DNA of 64,000 bases from Neoechinorhynchus agilis. Taxonomy: Eukaryota; Acanthocephala. The first letter of the stretch is position 1. Each line of letters starts with the position of its first letter. A program made the position numbers and the translations under genes. This document shows, piece by piece, positions 21,986 to 34,379 of the stretch. Under the pieces are notes generated by a model. It was not told the origin of the DNA. It saw only the letters and a program-made list of their open reading frames with translations, and ran no database searches. The stretch covers positions 5,270,001 to 5,334,000 of the forward strand of contig CM121341.1 in assembly GCA_051530055.1 (NCBI GenBank), written 5' to 3'.

Positions 21986-22194
21986 GATATATTGCGATCG
22001 CGTTCATCGTCGTTGCATTGGACGCATGAACGCTCGTGGGTTTCTCGAATTGTCCACAATGAAGGCTGGTACGCACTCAACACATGAGCCAACTAAGACG
22101 ACTTACAGAATACATTATATATTAAATTTGTATGTGAAATGCTATTACAACGATTGGGCTAAATAAAACACACTTAAAACTTCATTTATGAATT

Positions 22195-23305
22195 TTATTG
22201 TTGCTGTTGGTGTTCTCCATTCAGTAGTCCCATTGTGGCTACTGATGCTATCCTTGATGCGCGTTCCTGTGAAAGTTTGCGTTCCTTGGATCTTTTGTTT
22301 TGGAACCACACCTAACATTTAAGAAAATTTAAATTTACGAATAACAATTTAGATCTTACCCTAACTACTCGCTCTGACAGTTTTGTCCTTTCACACAACT
22401 GTGCAAGCATTTCTCTTCCTGGTTTGGTACATATAAGAAACGCGGCGTTCAAAACCTGCAAATTAGATGAACTTATTGAACAATTTCTTGCTGTTTTTAA
22501 AATCCGACAATATACCCTTCGTTTTAGGTACTAAATGTGGATAAATAGACGAAAATAACTTTCAAGGCGTACTCGATGACATAATAAACACTGGCGATAT
22601 TTCAACTTGTTTCAAAAAGACGAATGACGCTCAGAATTCAATTTTAGATTGATTACCTTCAATACTTACTTGATATTGTTCCCTCGTGAGTAGAGTTCTT
22701 TGTTGGCGTGACATGAGTGGTCCAATAGTTATGCCATTATCGCTGGATAAGTTTCCATTTGGTTGGCAACCTTGAGAATCAGTCAGCTCACATTTCGTCT
22801 CTCCTGTACCAGGTTCGATTGTTTCCTGATTGCTTTTACTACGATCTGCGTTTTTCTTTACGGCTTCAATGTTCTTCGGATCGAGCCAAGATTTGTGGTG
22901 TTGATCACATAACAAGAATCGTCCTTCCTGACTGTGAGACTCATGAACTCTCGTCAAATTCAAAGGGCCATTGGGTGGAATCGGACACTCACACAAGGCA
23001 CAATAAAGACATTCTGTATGGAAATACAACAACTCGTTAACGTCACTTCTAATGGATTCGTCCGACTTTATCCGTTTTCCACATAAGGTGCAATGAGGAC
23101 TGTGCGATTGAAAGTAGTGATATTCGCAAAAAAGCCGTGCTCCTTTGCGGGTTGTGTAACACTTGTTTGGTTCAATTAGTGCTACATTGCAATAAGAACA
23201 TTTTGCACAATTAAGATGATAGTAATAGTCAAGAGCAATCATCACGTCGTCAGTTTCATCCATCATCGTTTTACAACCTTGACAACATACACGACCCGCT
23301 GGCAT
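22195..23305 (-). CDS. LIM-homeodomain transcription factor, possibly Islet-like
   Basis: Exons 23305-22670, 22455-22360 and 22311-22195 join in frame to give 282 residues. Two LIM zinc-finger domains follow the start: the first from CCQGC to FCEYHY (residues 7-64), the second from CTLCGK to LCDQHH (about 72-137). The homeodomain is near residues 200-260 and is split by two introns (214 and 48 nt). Its third helix reads RVVRVWFQNKRSKERK, closest by eye to Islet (RVIRVWFQNKRCKDKK); the Lhx1/5 class is the alternative. It is a nuclear regulator of neuronal or cell fate in animals. The tail ends GEHQQQQ. The stop codon TAA lies within an AATAAA hexamer. A LIM-homeodomain gene points to a metazoan. 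Confidence 0.87.
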
Positions 23306-23399
23306 CTTTAAATCAAAAGTTTACACTCATCTCTAATGTTCCATTAATACTCGCTCATTTAACCATTATACTTTAAAGGAAATTTCAACCGAAATCATT

Positions 23400-24820
23400 T
23401 ATTTTAAAGGAGAATTTTACCAACTCGGTTTATACAAACCAGATTTTGTTGCTCGGTTTGTAGATGCATTAAGAAAAATTAAAGAAGGCTTAAATAAAGA
23501 CTTGGGGATTTTTTACATTTAATCCCCCTTGAATTGGTTCAAAAAGTTCACTTTAATCCGTTTGTCGTCGTAAGAGCCAAAGGAGAATTTAATTGAGGAT
23601 TTCGGTTTAAACAAACCAGATTTTGTTGCTCGGTTTTTAGATGCATTAAGAAAAATTAAAGAAGGCTTAAATAAAGACTTGGGGATTTTTAACATTTAAT
23701 CCCCCTTGAATTGGTTCAAAAAATGTTCACTTTAATCCGTTTGTCGTCGTAAGAGCCAAAGGAGAATTTAATTGAGGATTTCGGTTTAAACAAACCAGAT
23801 TTTGTTGCTCGGTTTTTAGATGCATTAAGAAAAATTAAAGAAGGCTTAAATAAAGACTTGGGGATTTTTAACATTTAATCCCCTTGAATTGGTTCAAAAA
23901 GTTCACTTTAATCCGTTTGTCGTCGTAAGAGCCAAAGGAGAATTTAATTGAGGATTTCGGTTTAAACAAACCAGATTTTGTTGCTCGGTTTTTAGATGCA
24001 TTAAGAAAAATTAAAGAAGGCTTAAATAAAGACTTGGGGATTTTTAACATTTAATCCCCCTTGAATTGGTTCAAAAAGTTCACTTTAATCCGTTTGTCGT
24101 CGTAAGAGCCAAAGGAGAATTTAATTGAGGATTTCGGTTTAAACAAACCAGATTTTGTTGCTCGGTTTTTAGATGCATTAAGAAAAATTAAAGAAGGCTT
24201 AAATAAAGACTTGGGGATTTTTAACATTTAATCCCCCTTGAATTGGTTCAAAAAGTTCACTTTAATCCGTTTGTCGTCGTAAGAGCCAAAGGAGAATTTA
24301 ATTGAGGATTTCGGTTTAAACAAACCAGATTTTGTTGCTCGGTTTTTAGATGCATTAAGAAAAATTAAAGAAGGCTTAAATAAAGACTTGGGGATTTTTA
24401 ACATTTAATCCCCCTTGAATTGGTTCAAAAAGTTCACTTTAATCCGTTTGTCGTCGTAAGAGCCAAAGGAGAATTTAATTGAGGATTTCGGTTTAAACAA
24501 ACCAGATTTTGTTGCTCGGTTTTTAGATGCATTAAGAAAAATTAAAGAAGGCTTAAATAAAGACTTGGGGATTTTTAACATTTAATCCCCCTTGAATTGG
24601 TTCAAAAAGTTCACTTTAATCCGTTTGTCGTCGTAAGAGCCAAAGGAGAATTTAATTGAGGATTTCGGTTTAAACAAACCAGATTTTGTTGCTCGGTTTT
24701 TAGATGCATTAAGAAAAATTAAAGAAGGCTTAAATAAAGACTTGGGGATTTTTAACATTTAATCCCCCTTGAATTGGTTCAAAAAGTTCACTTTAATCCG
24801 TTTGTCGTCGTAAGAGCCAA
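23400..24820. repeat. Satellite, 177-base unit, 8 copies
   Basis: The marker GAGGATTTCGGTTTAAACAA recurs at 23774, 23950, 24127, 24304, 24481 and 24658, giving a 177-base period with almost no divergence. The first unit, before 23580, is more divergent. It lies about 100 bases upstream of the LIM-homeodomain start codon. Confidence 0.9.
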
Positions 24821-26125
24821 TCGCGATTATCACGTTTAAACATTGATAAAAAATGGAATAATAATGAAAAAAGTCGTAACAAACTGTTCATTTAGCACCT
24901 TTTTTCGCCCTATTTTTTATTATTGCGATTATCACGATTAAACATTGATAAATGGAATAATACTGAAAAAAAGTCGTAAAGAGCTGATTTTTTGTTAATT
25001 TAACACCTTTTTTCGCCCTATTTTTTTATTATTGCGATTATCACGATTAAACATTGATAAAAAATGGAATAATACTGAAAAAAGTCGTAAAGAGCTGATT
25101 TTTTGTTAATTTAACACCTTTTTTCGCCCTATTTTTTATTATTGCGATTATCACGATTAAACATTGATAAAAAATGGAATAATAATGAAAAAAGTCGTAA
25201 AGAGCTGATTTTTGTTAATTTAACACCTTTTTTCGCCCTATTTTTTTATTATTGCGATTATCACGTTTAAACATTGATAAAAAATGGAATAATAATGAAA
25301 AAATGTCGTAAAGAGCTGATTTTTTGTTAATTTAACACCTTTTTTCGCCCTATTTTTTATTATTGCGATTATCACGATTAAACATTGATAAAAAATGGAA
25401 TAATACTGAAAAAAAGTCGTAAAGAGCTGATTTTTTGTTAATTTAACACCTTTTTTCGCCCTATTTTTTTATTATTGCGATTATCACGATTAAACATTGA
25501 TAAAAAATGGAATAATACTGAAAAAAAGTCGTAAAGAGCTGATTTTTTGTTAATTTAACACCTTTTTTCGCCCTATTTTTTTATTATTGCGATTATCACG
25601 ATTAAACATTGATAAAAATGGAATAATACTAAAAAAGTCGTAAAGAGCTGATTTTTTGTTAATTTAACACCTTTTTTCGCCCTATTTTTATATTGCGATT
25701 ATCACGTTAAACATTGATAAAAATGGAATAATACTGAAAAAAAGCGTAAAGAGCTGATTTTTTGTTAATTTAACACCTTTTTTCGCCCTATTTTTTTAAT
25801 ATTGCGATTATCACGTTTAAACATTGATAAAAAATGGAATAATACTGAAAAAAAGTCGTAAAGAGCTGATTTTTTGTTAATTTAACACCTTTTTTCGCCC
25901 TATTTTTTTAATATTGCGATTATCACGTTTAAACATTGATAAAAAATGAACTAATAATGAAAAAAGTCGTAAAGAGCTGATTTTTTGTTAATTTAACACC
26001 TTTTTTCGCCCTATTTTTTTAATATTGCGATTATCACGTTTAAACATTGATAAAAAATGAACTAATAATGAAAAAAGTCGTAAATAACTTATTTTTTTTG
26101 TTAATTTAGCACTTTTTTTCGCTCT
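24821..26125. repeat. Satellite, about 110-base unit, 11-12 copies
   Basis: Units contain GCGATTATCACGATTAAACA, then AAAGTCGTAAAGAGCTGATT and CACCTTTTTTCGCCC. Variation is mostly in A and T run lengths. The array starts exactly where the 177-base array ends. Confidence 0.9.
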
Positions 26126-26689
26126 ATTTTTGTTTGGCTATTAAAAGATGTGTTTAAAGGTTGAAAAACTCCACCAAGGACGGTCCCAACCCCGGCTGAA
26201 AATGGTGGATGATTGGCGTCCTGAAGGGCATTCGGCTGTAAAATTCTGGTCAAATTTTGACCCGGGACCTCTTGAAAGAGAGAAAAAGCGTGAGTAAGAA
26301 GATTGAACTATTCGGATATTTGTTTTTGTGGCTTAAAAATTAAAGGAATTTTGGTTAAATCCGATAAGATTGCTTTGAAAACTTCCGAAATATCGGATTT
26401 AACACAAAAAAAATTTAATTTTTACGCCATAAACACGCATTAAAAGATATGGAGAATTGAACTTAAACTTAAAAAATTTAATAACCGGTACAAGAATCAA
26501 AAACGCATTCGGGTATACAAAACGCCTGTTCATATCTATCAAAAATATCATCCACAGAGCTATATATTTTTGAAGAATGTGTGGAAACAAATAATAACTT
26601 TTGGAAAACACTGCAAGGCGATTTTCTACCATCTAAATCGTGATTTATATGTTATCAAATTCGGACGAATCATAAAACACCTTCGATCG
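26126..26689. other. Interval without recognisable gene
   Basis: AT-rich except for one GC-rich stretch near 26175-26270. One minus-strand open frame (26632-26399) is rich in F, I, L and Y but has no family resemblance. Confidence 0.4.
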
Positions 26690-27310
26690 ACAATTAGAAC
26701 AAAATCATCGATTAAAATTTCCTATTCTTTGAGTTTAAATTAAAAATGAGTTTTATTTTGAATAATCGTAAAGATTAAAATTTCAAGGGTTCCTTTATCA
26801 CTTTCCGAATTTGTATAAGAGCGGGAAAAATTATTAATAAACACCATAATTAACTTTTCGGTGCGCGTCAAAAGATGCAACGTCATTGGCTAATGAAAAT
26901 AGCAAACAAAAATTAAATGAAAACAAAGCATCCAATGATAAATTGATCTGTAGCCTGGAAATAGACGAGAAGGTCCTTATTCTCGAATCGTGTATAGACG
27001 GAAGAACGATAGAACAAAATCATCGATTAAAATTTCCTATTCTTTGAGTTTAAATTAAAAATGAGTTTTATTTTGAATAATTTCAAGGGTTCCTTCATCA
27101 CTTTCCGAATTTGTATAAGAGCAGGAAAAATTGTTAATAAACACCATAATTAACTTTTCGGTGCGCGTCAAAAGATGCAACGTCATTGGCTGATGAAAAT
27201 AGCCAACAAAAATTAAATGAAAACAAAGCATCCAATGATAAATTGATCAGTAGCTTGAGAATAGACGAGAAGGTCCTTATTCTCGAATCGTGTATAGACG
27301 GAAGAACAAG
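26690..27310. repeat. Two-copy tandem duplication, about 310 bases
   Basis: The segment starting AGAACAAAATCATCGATTAA occurs at 26696 and 27010 and ends with TCGTGTATAGACGGAAGAAC in both. Each copy contains a short open stretch (AAT AGC ... CTT ATT CTC GAA TCG TGT). In the second copy it extends to a stop at 27368, giving about 60 codons without an ATG. This may be an exon remnant; I do not call it a gene. Confidence 0.6.
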
Positions 27311-27499
27311 CGATACGTTAAGACCGTCATTAAATGACGCCTTTGAATATTATTGGTGCAGAGATTAATTTTTGATAGGATTAAGCGCTTCATCTAAGGG
27401 TGAATTTTCAAACTGCTCAATTTCGTGATTAAAATTGACAATATTTTTTGGTCAATCCTTTATCCTTGCAAAATGATTTGAGCAATTTTAAGACGATTA

Positions 27500-28052
27500 A
27501 TGTCATCTTCCAGTTCTGACGATGATGATGATGAGCCGATTGATAATCGATTCTCGATCTGTGCAATATCTTACGATCAACTAATAGATGATCAAATGAT
27601 CAATATTGGTTCTCCTGATACTGAACTGTACGTAAAACTGATCCAAAACTACTCTTAAGCACTTAAATTTAGGCTAACCAATGCCGATCGAAAGCATAAT
27701 TTCTCTAATTCAGATTCCAGCAAACGGATATTCGCTCAATTATTGGAAAAATCCATTTGTAGGTTTGTTTTTGTGATTTCGGAAGCAATGTTTTCATTTA
27801 AAGTGCAGTGAGTACGATTTCGACTCGTATACCGATGAAATCGCAGTGTCGTTGCCTCCATCGCCTGTAAAACCCATTAAGATTTTCGAGGATTCAAATC
27901 TCGTTTTGGATATTGATGAAATGGATGATACCATGAATAGGAAACGAACGTACTCACGTCAATTAAAAGGAACCCAGAAAATGATTGATGATGCCGTTTT
28001 GGGTGTTATGGACGATTTGTTTGGATTTGATCCATACAAAAAAACCCTGTAA
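27500..28052 (+). CDS. Small acidic protein, three exons
   Basis: Exons 27500-27627, 27673-27762 and 27809-28052 join in frame to give 153 residues, with introns of 45 and 46 nt. Both introns have GT-AG ends and polypyrimidine-like acceptors. The protein starts MSSSSDDDDDEP, is acidic through its middle, contains a proline-rich LPPSPVKPIKIFED patch, and ends FGFDPYKKTL. I recognise no domain. The composition suggests a largely disordered, soluble, possibly nuclear protein. Splice logic is the main support: each exon alone is short, but all three keep one frame and the introns match the local size class. Confidence 0.6.
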
Positions 28053-28539
28053 TTTTGAATTCTAAAAAATGAATTCGACACAAATTTGATTATTTTTTCG
28101 CAAAATCAACTTCATTTGATAGATTTGGATTTTTGACTCTTCAAGACAGAAATGTGAACAAACTTAAGATTGGCCGTTTCGATTGCACGAACCGAGAGTT
28201 TTGGCAGAGACTTAAACTTTATTAGACAAATAAAGCGTTTAAAAACATTTTTGTCGAAGTTTTATTTCATGCAGCGTCATATTCGAGTGGAAAGATATTC
28301 TTGTTGAGCGGATCATAGAGAAATATTCTCGTATAATATTTCGTGGACAAAATCCACCTCTTTTCAGACATTTCTAAGGTAAATTTTTAAATATGTGGAT
28401 CCGCACAGTAGACTTCAAGGATCTTCCGTTGGGCCTTTTTTGAAGTCTTATTCAATTTGTAAGCCTTTTTCTATAACACCGTATCTATAGCCGATTTTAA
28501 GGCTCCGATAAACATTAAATTCAATTTTTCTTTGAGAAT
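28053..28539. other. Interval without recognisable gene
   Basis: AT-rich; no exon-like open stretch or repeat that I recognise. Confidence 0.4.
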
Positions 28540-28750
28540 TACATTCAGGGGGAATCTAATTTTGGTCTTCGGTGAGCTGTCACCACCCCTAGAATTAAAC
28601 ATTAATTATTTAATTAAGTATTTCGGAACCTGAGTTGTCTCTTCAGTAAAATAATTTACTGAAGAGGAAGGTTCCGAAATATTTAATTAAATAATTAATG
28701 TTTAATTCTAGGGGTGGTGACAGCTCACCGAAGACCAAAATTAAATTCTG
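28540..28750. repeat. Long foldback element with hammerhead-like core
   Basis: Arms of about 95 bases are almost perfect inverted complements (CGGTGAGCTGTCACCACCCC outermost). Near the centre, the plus arm reads CTGAAGA (28659), then GGAA/TTCC pairing over a two-base turn, then GAAATATTT. The minus arm carries CTGAAGA, an unrelated hairpin region, then GAAATAC. Confidence 0.85.
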
Positions 28751-30790
28751 TGTGTTCGCAACTTTGGCCGCTCTAAATATTGATGATAATCGTCTCAAAA
28801 AAAGGAATCCTCGTCCCTTGAAAGTTTGTTAACCGTCATATAATCGTTGCCAATGTTCTCACCACTTTTACGGCCGCCCCAGATATCGAAATGGAAACAT
28901 AGGAATTCCCCCTCATTGATTAAAAATTAAGTGGTGATCATTGAGCCACTGATCCGGGCCAAGGAAAAGCGTATAAAATCACACGCTTTATACCCTGCTC
29001 CTGAACCATAAAACGTTATTATGAGTTCTTTTAGGGCAATGAAAAGTTAAAGGAACTTATTAAATTCGATATTTTGGTACATAATCATGTCTCTATCAAG
29101 CTCGTTTCACAAGTTAATATTATTTCTATTCTTCCTGATCATCATGGTGGTTTCGACATTGGAGCTTACATCTCCCTTGTGAGAAATAATGATTTTCCGG
29201 CCGAGTGGTTAAGTTTTGCTTTTCCCAAATGGACAATTGAGTCGTTGTTTTTGTGATTAAAAGAAAATCTTTACTTCCGAGAGGTTTCGATGTCTTACGA
29301 CTCCCTTAAGAATCTACAAAGAAGCGTTAATAGGAGAAAGTTCGTCCCTGATGTTGAGAATTTCCCCTGGATCCTTGGCCAAAAACTAAACTCGCCTTGA
29401 GAGTTCTGAATTCTGTTTTGTCCATGATGTTTCCATGATTTTGCAAAAAAGATCTTTTATTCTGCATTTTCTGTAATCGTTTGTCAGGCTTTTACCGTTC
29501 GTCGAAAAGTGTATTGCAAAGCTTCAGATTCCATGTCGTGTCTTTGAAGATTTCTGAGGAAACCGTGAAAGCTCTCGGAAATAAAGATTTTCTTTTTATC
29601 GCTACAACAGCCCAAGTGTCCATTCAAAAAAAATTTGAAACCCAGCAAATCGGGGACGCCGAAAGGAAAAATACTGGACCTTAGAGAAGTGCTTTAAACC
29701 TTTCAAAGACGTTGTGTTCAGACTTCACTCTTCTACTCTAGACGAGGCCCTGTAGATGCGAGTGATTATTCTGCCTCTGATTCCTACTCCTTTTTTCTTG
29801 TCAGTTATATCAGGAAAGTGGACGGATATTCTCGGTCCATCGATCACTACCATTCAAGGAATTCTGAGTATGATTTTAGGGAGAGTGGCGATCGCTACTA
29901 GAAGCGTGAGAGCCGCTTAAGACGACCAGTTCTATGAATGCGATCTGATTGCTATTCTTCGGGTTCTAAAAGTTGGAAGGAGATAATTTGGCTGTAGGAA
30001 CGAGAATCGGAAAGATTAGTTAGACTTTTGGCGTTAGTACTCTATTTCTAAGATCGCTATCATAGTTTCTCCCTTTAATACCTTTTTTCGACAGCAGTTT
30101 GCTGTGGATGCTTCCCATTACTGTCCTCGAAGTTGGTTCGCCTCGGGACCATTCTGTCTAACTTCAGGATGACGAGTTAAAGTCGTTTCTTCAATATTCT
30201 CAACATCGAGACGGATTAGCTGCTGTATCCAATTGGATCATTCCATGTTTGATGATGTCTATAATGGTTTAAAGCCAAGAATTATTGACGCTCTTTGTGT
30301 CCTCTAGATGGAAATGGACGGCTTTTGTCGATAATATCGCCAGCAATGCGCTAAATCGCACGGTCATGGATTTGAGCGGTCCGCCGACTTTCCTCAGTTT
30401 TATCCGAGTGGCGCCCTCTCGCATGGAACCGACTAAAGTGTTTATTAGAGCGCTCCTTGAGATTGGGTTGAACTCGTCTTTTTGTTTTGGTTAAAGACAC
30501 ATCCGCCTACCAAATCATCGGCTACTTGATCCGAGAAATTCTTGATCCGTGTAAGGTTCACAAATTTTCATCTTCACTCGTCTGCAGGGATGTTCAATTG
30601 CCCTTTGTCAGGGAACGTTCAAAATCATAGTTCTTAAGAAACATCCCTGGAAAGCCGGATTTGCTCTCTCTTTCGAGAATGAAAGCCAATTGAGCAAAAA
30701 GGGCGCTCACTCGTCGAATACGACTTCCTGTGATTTGAATGCGCATATTAATAAAAACGTTCAATTCTTACAAAAGAAAAAACGCTCTTT
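28751..30790. other. Mosaic of repeat fragments, no clear gene
   Basis: A SINE-related stretch lies near 28930-29020. The 310-base segment at 29230-29545 is an inverted copy of DNA in the first BRF1 intron. From 29690 to 30790 several short open frames lie in different phases and show no family resemblance. Confidence 0.45.
29230..29545 (-). repeat. Dispersed repeat, partner of 56740-57052
   Basis: The inverse complement of this segment (for example TCGAAACCTCTCGGAAGTAA and CCAAGGATCCAGGGGAAATT) is found almost unchanged at 56740-57052 inside the first BRF1 intron. It has no obvious terminal repeats or coding frame; the class is unknown. Confidence 0.75.
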
Positions 30791-30853
30791 TGAGAATTGC
30801 TCTTGAAGATCGCCTTAAATTCATGTGATTGTTGCTTAGAGTTTTTTTTAAAG

Positions 30854-32422
30854 ATGTCCGAGAATGATTCAGTCGAGAGTGATGCCAGTCAGTCACAAAT
30901 GGATAAGTTGTCTTCAATGCCAAAAGAGACTCTACTTGAGCTTTTCCGCAAACAGTTGATTCTACAGAAAAGGTTGAAGGCTCGAATCGAAAGTCTAGAA
31001 CTAAAGGCAAATAATGATTCAAACATCTTGGTATCCTCTTTAAAGTTAGAATTGTCTGATTACCGGGATTCGGTGGCGGAATTGAAGTTAAAGTTGGATG
31101 AAACTGACGCGAATCTTGAGTCGATGACGGCCGCTCGACTTATATCCGATACAAGAGTATCGGAAATATCGGAAACTTTGACACAAACGGAGGAGAAATT
31201 AAGCGAACTCAACAAAAATCTCAATGATCATAAGAAGCTTTTAGAGGTAGCCAATGATAGAGTTGAGAGTTTGACAAGCGCGAAAAATTCAATGGACAAT
31301 GAGCGCACTCGGGCACTCAATGAGAAATGTGAGTTGGAAACTCGTATGAAGATTTTGTCAGACGAGATTGAAGCTGATAGGTCTCATTTTGTACAGCAAT
31401 TAAGCGAGAAATCCAATGAGTTGCAGACGCTAAAATCCGAGAATTTCGAACTAAAGCAATCGATATTGAAAAGTGAGTCAAGATTTCAGAGCCTTGCGAA
31501 TGAGTATGAGCAATATCGCACAACGATTGCAGGATATTTAAAGGAGAACACCAAGAACGATGAACGAGATACTACGAATTCCGAATCTCAGACTGATGAT
31601 CAACTTCACACAGTGGACTTTATTAAGGAGCGTTTGTATTCAATTGAACAGTCCATTGCATCGACTTTGGTTCTGTTTGAAAAAGAAACGAAGTTGGTAA
31701 ATGACAAATTGGTAGATGTGGATGAACGCGTCTTGAATATAATCAACAATTTGGTCTCAAGAATGACCATAGAGATTAAATCTCAAATCTCTACATACGA
31801 AAATCAATTGGATCTTTTGAGGGAAAAGCTCGAAGAATCAATGCGCGACTGTTGTGAGATGCGTTCAACGATCAAACAGAAAAATACGGACATTTATGAC
31901 CTTCAGGCCCAAATCAAAACCTTAGAAAGGTATCGACTATTTTCTCAAGTCAAACAGAATACTGACGACAAACCCGGAGGCAAGTCATCTTATGATTTTT
32001 TCGAATCAATAGTACTCAATAAACCTCAATTGTATCGACCGATTCATGTTCTGTTCAAAGACGATCAAGACGTAATGCAGGATCAAGGAGAACCGATACA
32101 CTTATCACTATTAAATGATACCAGAAAAGAAAACGGAATGCTTAAGAAACGGTTAAATCTATTGGAGGAGAAAGTTCAAACCTATGAGCAAAATGAGCAG
32201 CGTCTCATGAGTCTTCATCGTGTAGAGTATGTAAAGAACGTTATTCTAAAGTTTATCACTCTACTTCGATCGGGTTTTATTCTGATTGGTTCTTCATGAT
32301 CAATAAAACCTATCCGATTAGATCAAAGTGAACGATACCAGTTGTTTCCAATTTTGTCTGAAGTTCTCAAGTTATCACCCGATGAAATACACTCGGTCCG
32401 ACAATCTCATGGCTTTGAATGA
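30854..32422 (+). CDS. GRIP-domain golgin (GCC1/GCC2 type)
   Basis: Exon 1 (30854-32273) and exon 2 (32322-32422) join across a 48-nt intron to give 506 residues. Most of the protein is predicted coiled coil: long heptad-like stretches rich in E, K, L and S from about residue 20 to 400. The last 45 residues form a GRIP domain. VEYVKNVILKFITL lies in exon 1, and ERYQLFPILSEVLKLSPDE in exon 2 resembles GCC2 'RERLLPVINTMLQLSPEE'. GRIP domains bind Arl1-GTP and place long coiled-coil tethers on the trans-Golgi, where they capture endosome-derived carriers. It is short for a GCC2 protein and nearer to golgin-97 or GCC1 in size, so I leave the symbol empty. An in-frame TTG at 30797 lies upstream, but ATG 30854 is the better start. 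Confidence 0.82.
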
Positions 32423-32559
32423 CATGTATGAAAATAGATTTAAAAATAAAGCCATCTTACTGCTTTCAGGCATAACTTTCGTAAGGTGAAATTCTCATGT
32501 TTTTTTGTATGGAATTAAAATCAACCGATAAATCACTGAGAGTCGCGGAGGTTCAGCGG

Positions 32560-32985
32560 TCGTAGCTGAGGAACGAAAACGTTCAAAATATAAAGAGCTC
32601 CTAAGGAATTACCATTTCTTCCCTTTTGCCGTGAAAACGTGTGGAGCCTTGGGACCATCAGCGCTCACTCTCCTCGACGATTTGGGACGAAAAGGATGAC
32701 GGAGGAACCGCGCTCGAGAAATTTCCTCCCTCAACGAGCGCTAGCAACGTCGGGATGTTTACAAGAATGAAAAACGAAAACCCGGTCGGTACTATTTCAC
32801 ATATAGATATTCTTTTTAAACTTTTATCTCTATAGATTCTTCTACTTTATGCTTTCCGCCGATTTTCTTAATCGTCAACGTCAAACGGGGCAATGCTGCC
32901 AGCGTGATGGCGACGGTCGAGGAAGGACAAAAGCTGGAATTCGGCGGGAGGTGGTGAGTGTGTTAATTGTCGAGAAATGAAGATT
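32560..32985 (+). mobile_element. Degenerate LINE pieces (restriction-like-endonuclease type)
   Basis: The first part translates to a divergent version of the LINE tail (FFPFAVKTCGALGPSALTLL). After a gap, 32885-32985 matches the last 30 codons (GNAAS, EFGGRW) and the 3' flank GTGAGTGTGTTAATTGTCG seen at 5298. Two insertions of different age may be joined here. Confidence 0.65.
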
Positions 32986-32989
32986 GATT

Positions 32990-33500
32990 GAATCCAAGGA
33001 ATAAATCCGTGAATTCGAATATCGCTTTTAGATCAAGTTGTGAGGAAAATACGTTCTTGAAACAATTTCATGTTTACTCAATTCAATGTAGAAGGCAGAG
33101 CTTGTCCGTTAATCAACGAAAAAACATCGAACTTTGCGTTTATTTGCGCAAAAGTCAACAATTAAGACGAATAATTCGCCACTTTTCATCAGCAAACAAT
33201 TACTCTCAAGTCGTTCTCTTTTCACATGAGCAAAACACTCGTAATCCCAATTCATTTCATCCTCCCCTCAAGACCCAACCTCATAAGAATAACCACCGAC
33301 CACTCCATAATCGACATTCATTTAACCTATCAGAAATCGAGTGTTTTTGTGAGGATCCAAACGAGGACATTGGTCTTATTCCTTTTGGGATTAAATCAAA
33401 GACTATATACATTTCAACCGATCAGAACAGGGACGGCGCTAGACCAGATCTGGACGCCCGATAAACCGCGGTTAGAATTTGGTTCGATATAAATGTTCTT
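32990..33500 (+). mobile_element. Fragment of reverse-transcriptase LINE tail
   Basis: Positions 33221-33290 encode NTRNPNSFHPPL, the same tail as NTRNPNSFHPPP near 46566 in the reverse-transcriptase LINE. The rest of the open frame (32988-33464) shows nothing further that I recognise. Confidence 0.5.
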
Positions 33501-33591
33501 AAGGTCGATTTGGTCCTACTTTGATTAAATGAAGCAAAATCTTTTATAAAAAAAGCTGATAAACGAATTTATTACCGATACCTACGTCGCA

Positions 33592-33966
33592 TCACCGATG
33601 ATGTCTTTTGGACACGGATGTGGATCGATTGATGCTTTCGTTAGCCTTACACTCACATCGTTTTTCGTCTTTACAGCAACAGCAACGTTCTTCGTCCGAG
33701 CAGGACACTTCTTCTTCAATGCAATGAACAGTTGTTGTTGTGTAATAATAATACTTTCTACGCTTCTTTTTTCTAGCATGGCGATTGCACCGCGATTCAA
33801 GTGCTTTAGAACCTTCTGAACAAGTACAAACTATTCGAGAGTTGTCGTCTCGTTTCGCTGTTGTCTGTGACTCCCGGCAGGGCATCTTTTCAACTGGAGA
33901 ACGAGCAATTTCGTATTGAGGACGTTTGTGACGATTGTTTTCGGATATATCAATCCGTTCAGTCAC
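33592..33966 (-). CDS. Hypothetical basic, cysteine-clustered protein
   Basis: A 124-codon open frame is rich in Arg, Lys and Ser with a cluster SDEERCCCCKDEKRCECK and a basic run ARKKKRRKYYYY. I recognise no family. An ATG at 34041 in another frame could supply an upstream exon through a GT near 33965, but this is speculative. The frame overlaps other open frames on both strands, and it may not be a gene. Confidence 0.25.
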   Translation of the reverse strand: MTERIDISENNRHKRPQYEIARSPVEKMPCRESQTTAKRDDNSRIVCTCSEGSKALESRCNRHARKKKRRKYYYYTTTTVHCIEEEVSCSDEERCCCCKDEKRCECKANESINRSTSVSKRHHR

Positions 33967-34379
33967 GGATCAAAACAATGTTGCTCAGAAATCTATGCGT
34001 TTCCGAGGCGGATAAATCAAATGTCACAACAATCGGCATATTTCTAACCTATTTCGGAACAAAAGTAAAGACTCACAAGTTTTAAATCTTTTTAATATCC
34101 TTCGCGAGTGAACTAATCCCCTCCCCGGTTCAATCGGAATAATTTCGAGACCTGAGTTCCCGGTGACGTTTTAAAAATCTTAAAGTGGAACAAGAGAACC
34201 TTACTCACCTGATATGGAAATCCTCGAAAGCCGTCTGGAGATCTAAATATAAAACTCAAAATACCTGCTTCTATCCATCATCGTACTTATTTCAAGACTA
34301 TAATTTAAATTAATGTTTGCATTGGCGAGCCGACGTCTATATTGATTCATTGTTTTGAGAACGTCCCTTACTCGGTTTA

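Noticed and set aside
20679-22092. Minus-strand frames repeating a serine- and leucine-rich peptide
   Set aside because: They are satellite units derived from a LINE tail and not a gene.
20718-26125. CRISPR array
   Set aside because: The arrays are continuous tandem repeats without unique spacers, in a eukaryotic setting without cas genes.
29690-30780. Possible retroelement between the acidic gene and the golgin
   Set aside because: Short frames in shifting phases show no reverse transcriptase, integrase, protease or capsid motif, so no element is named.
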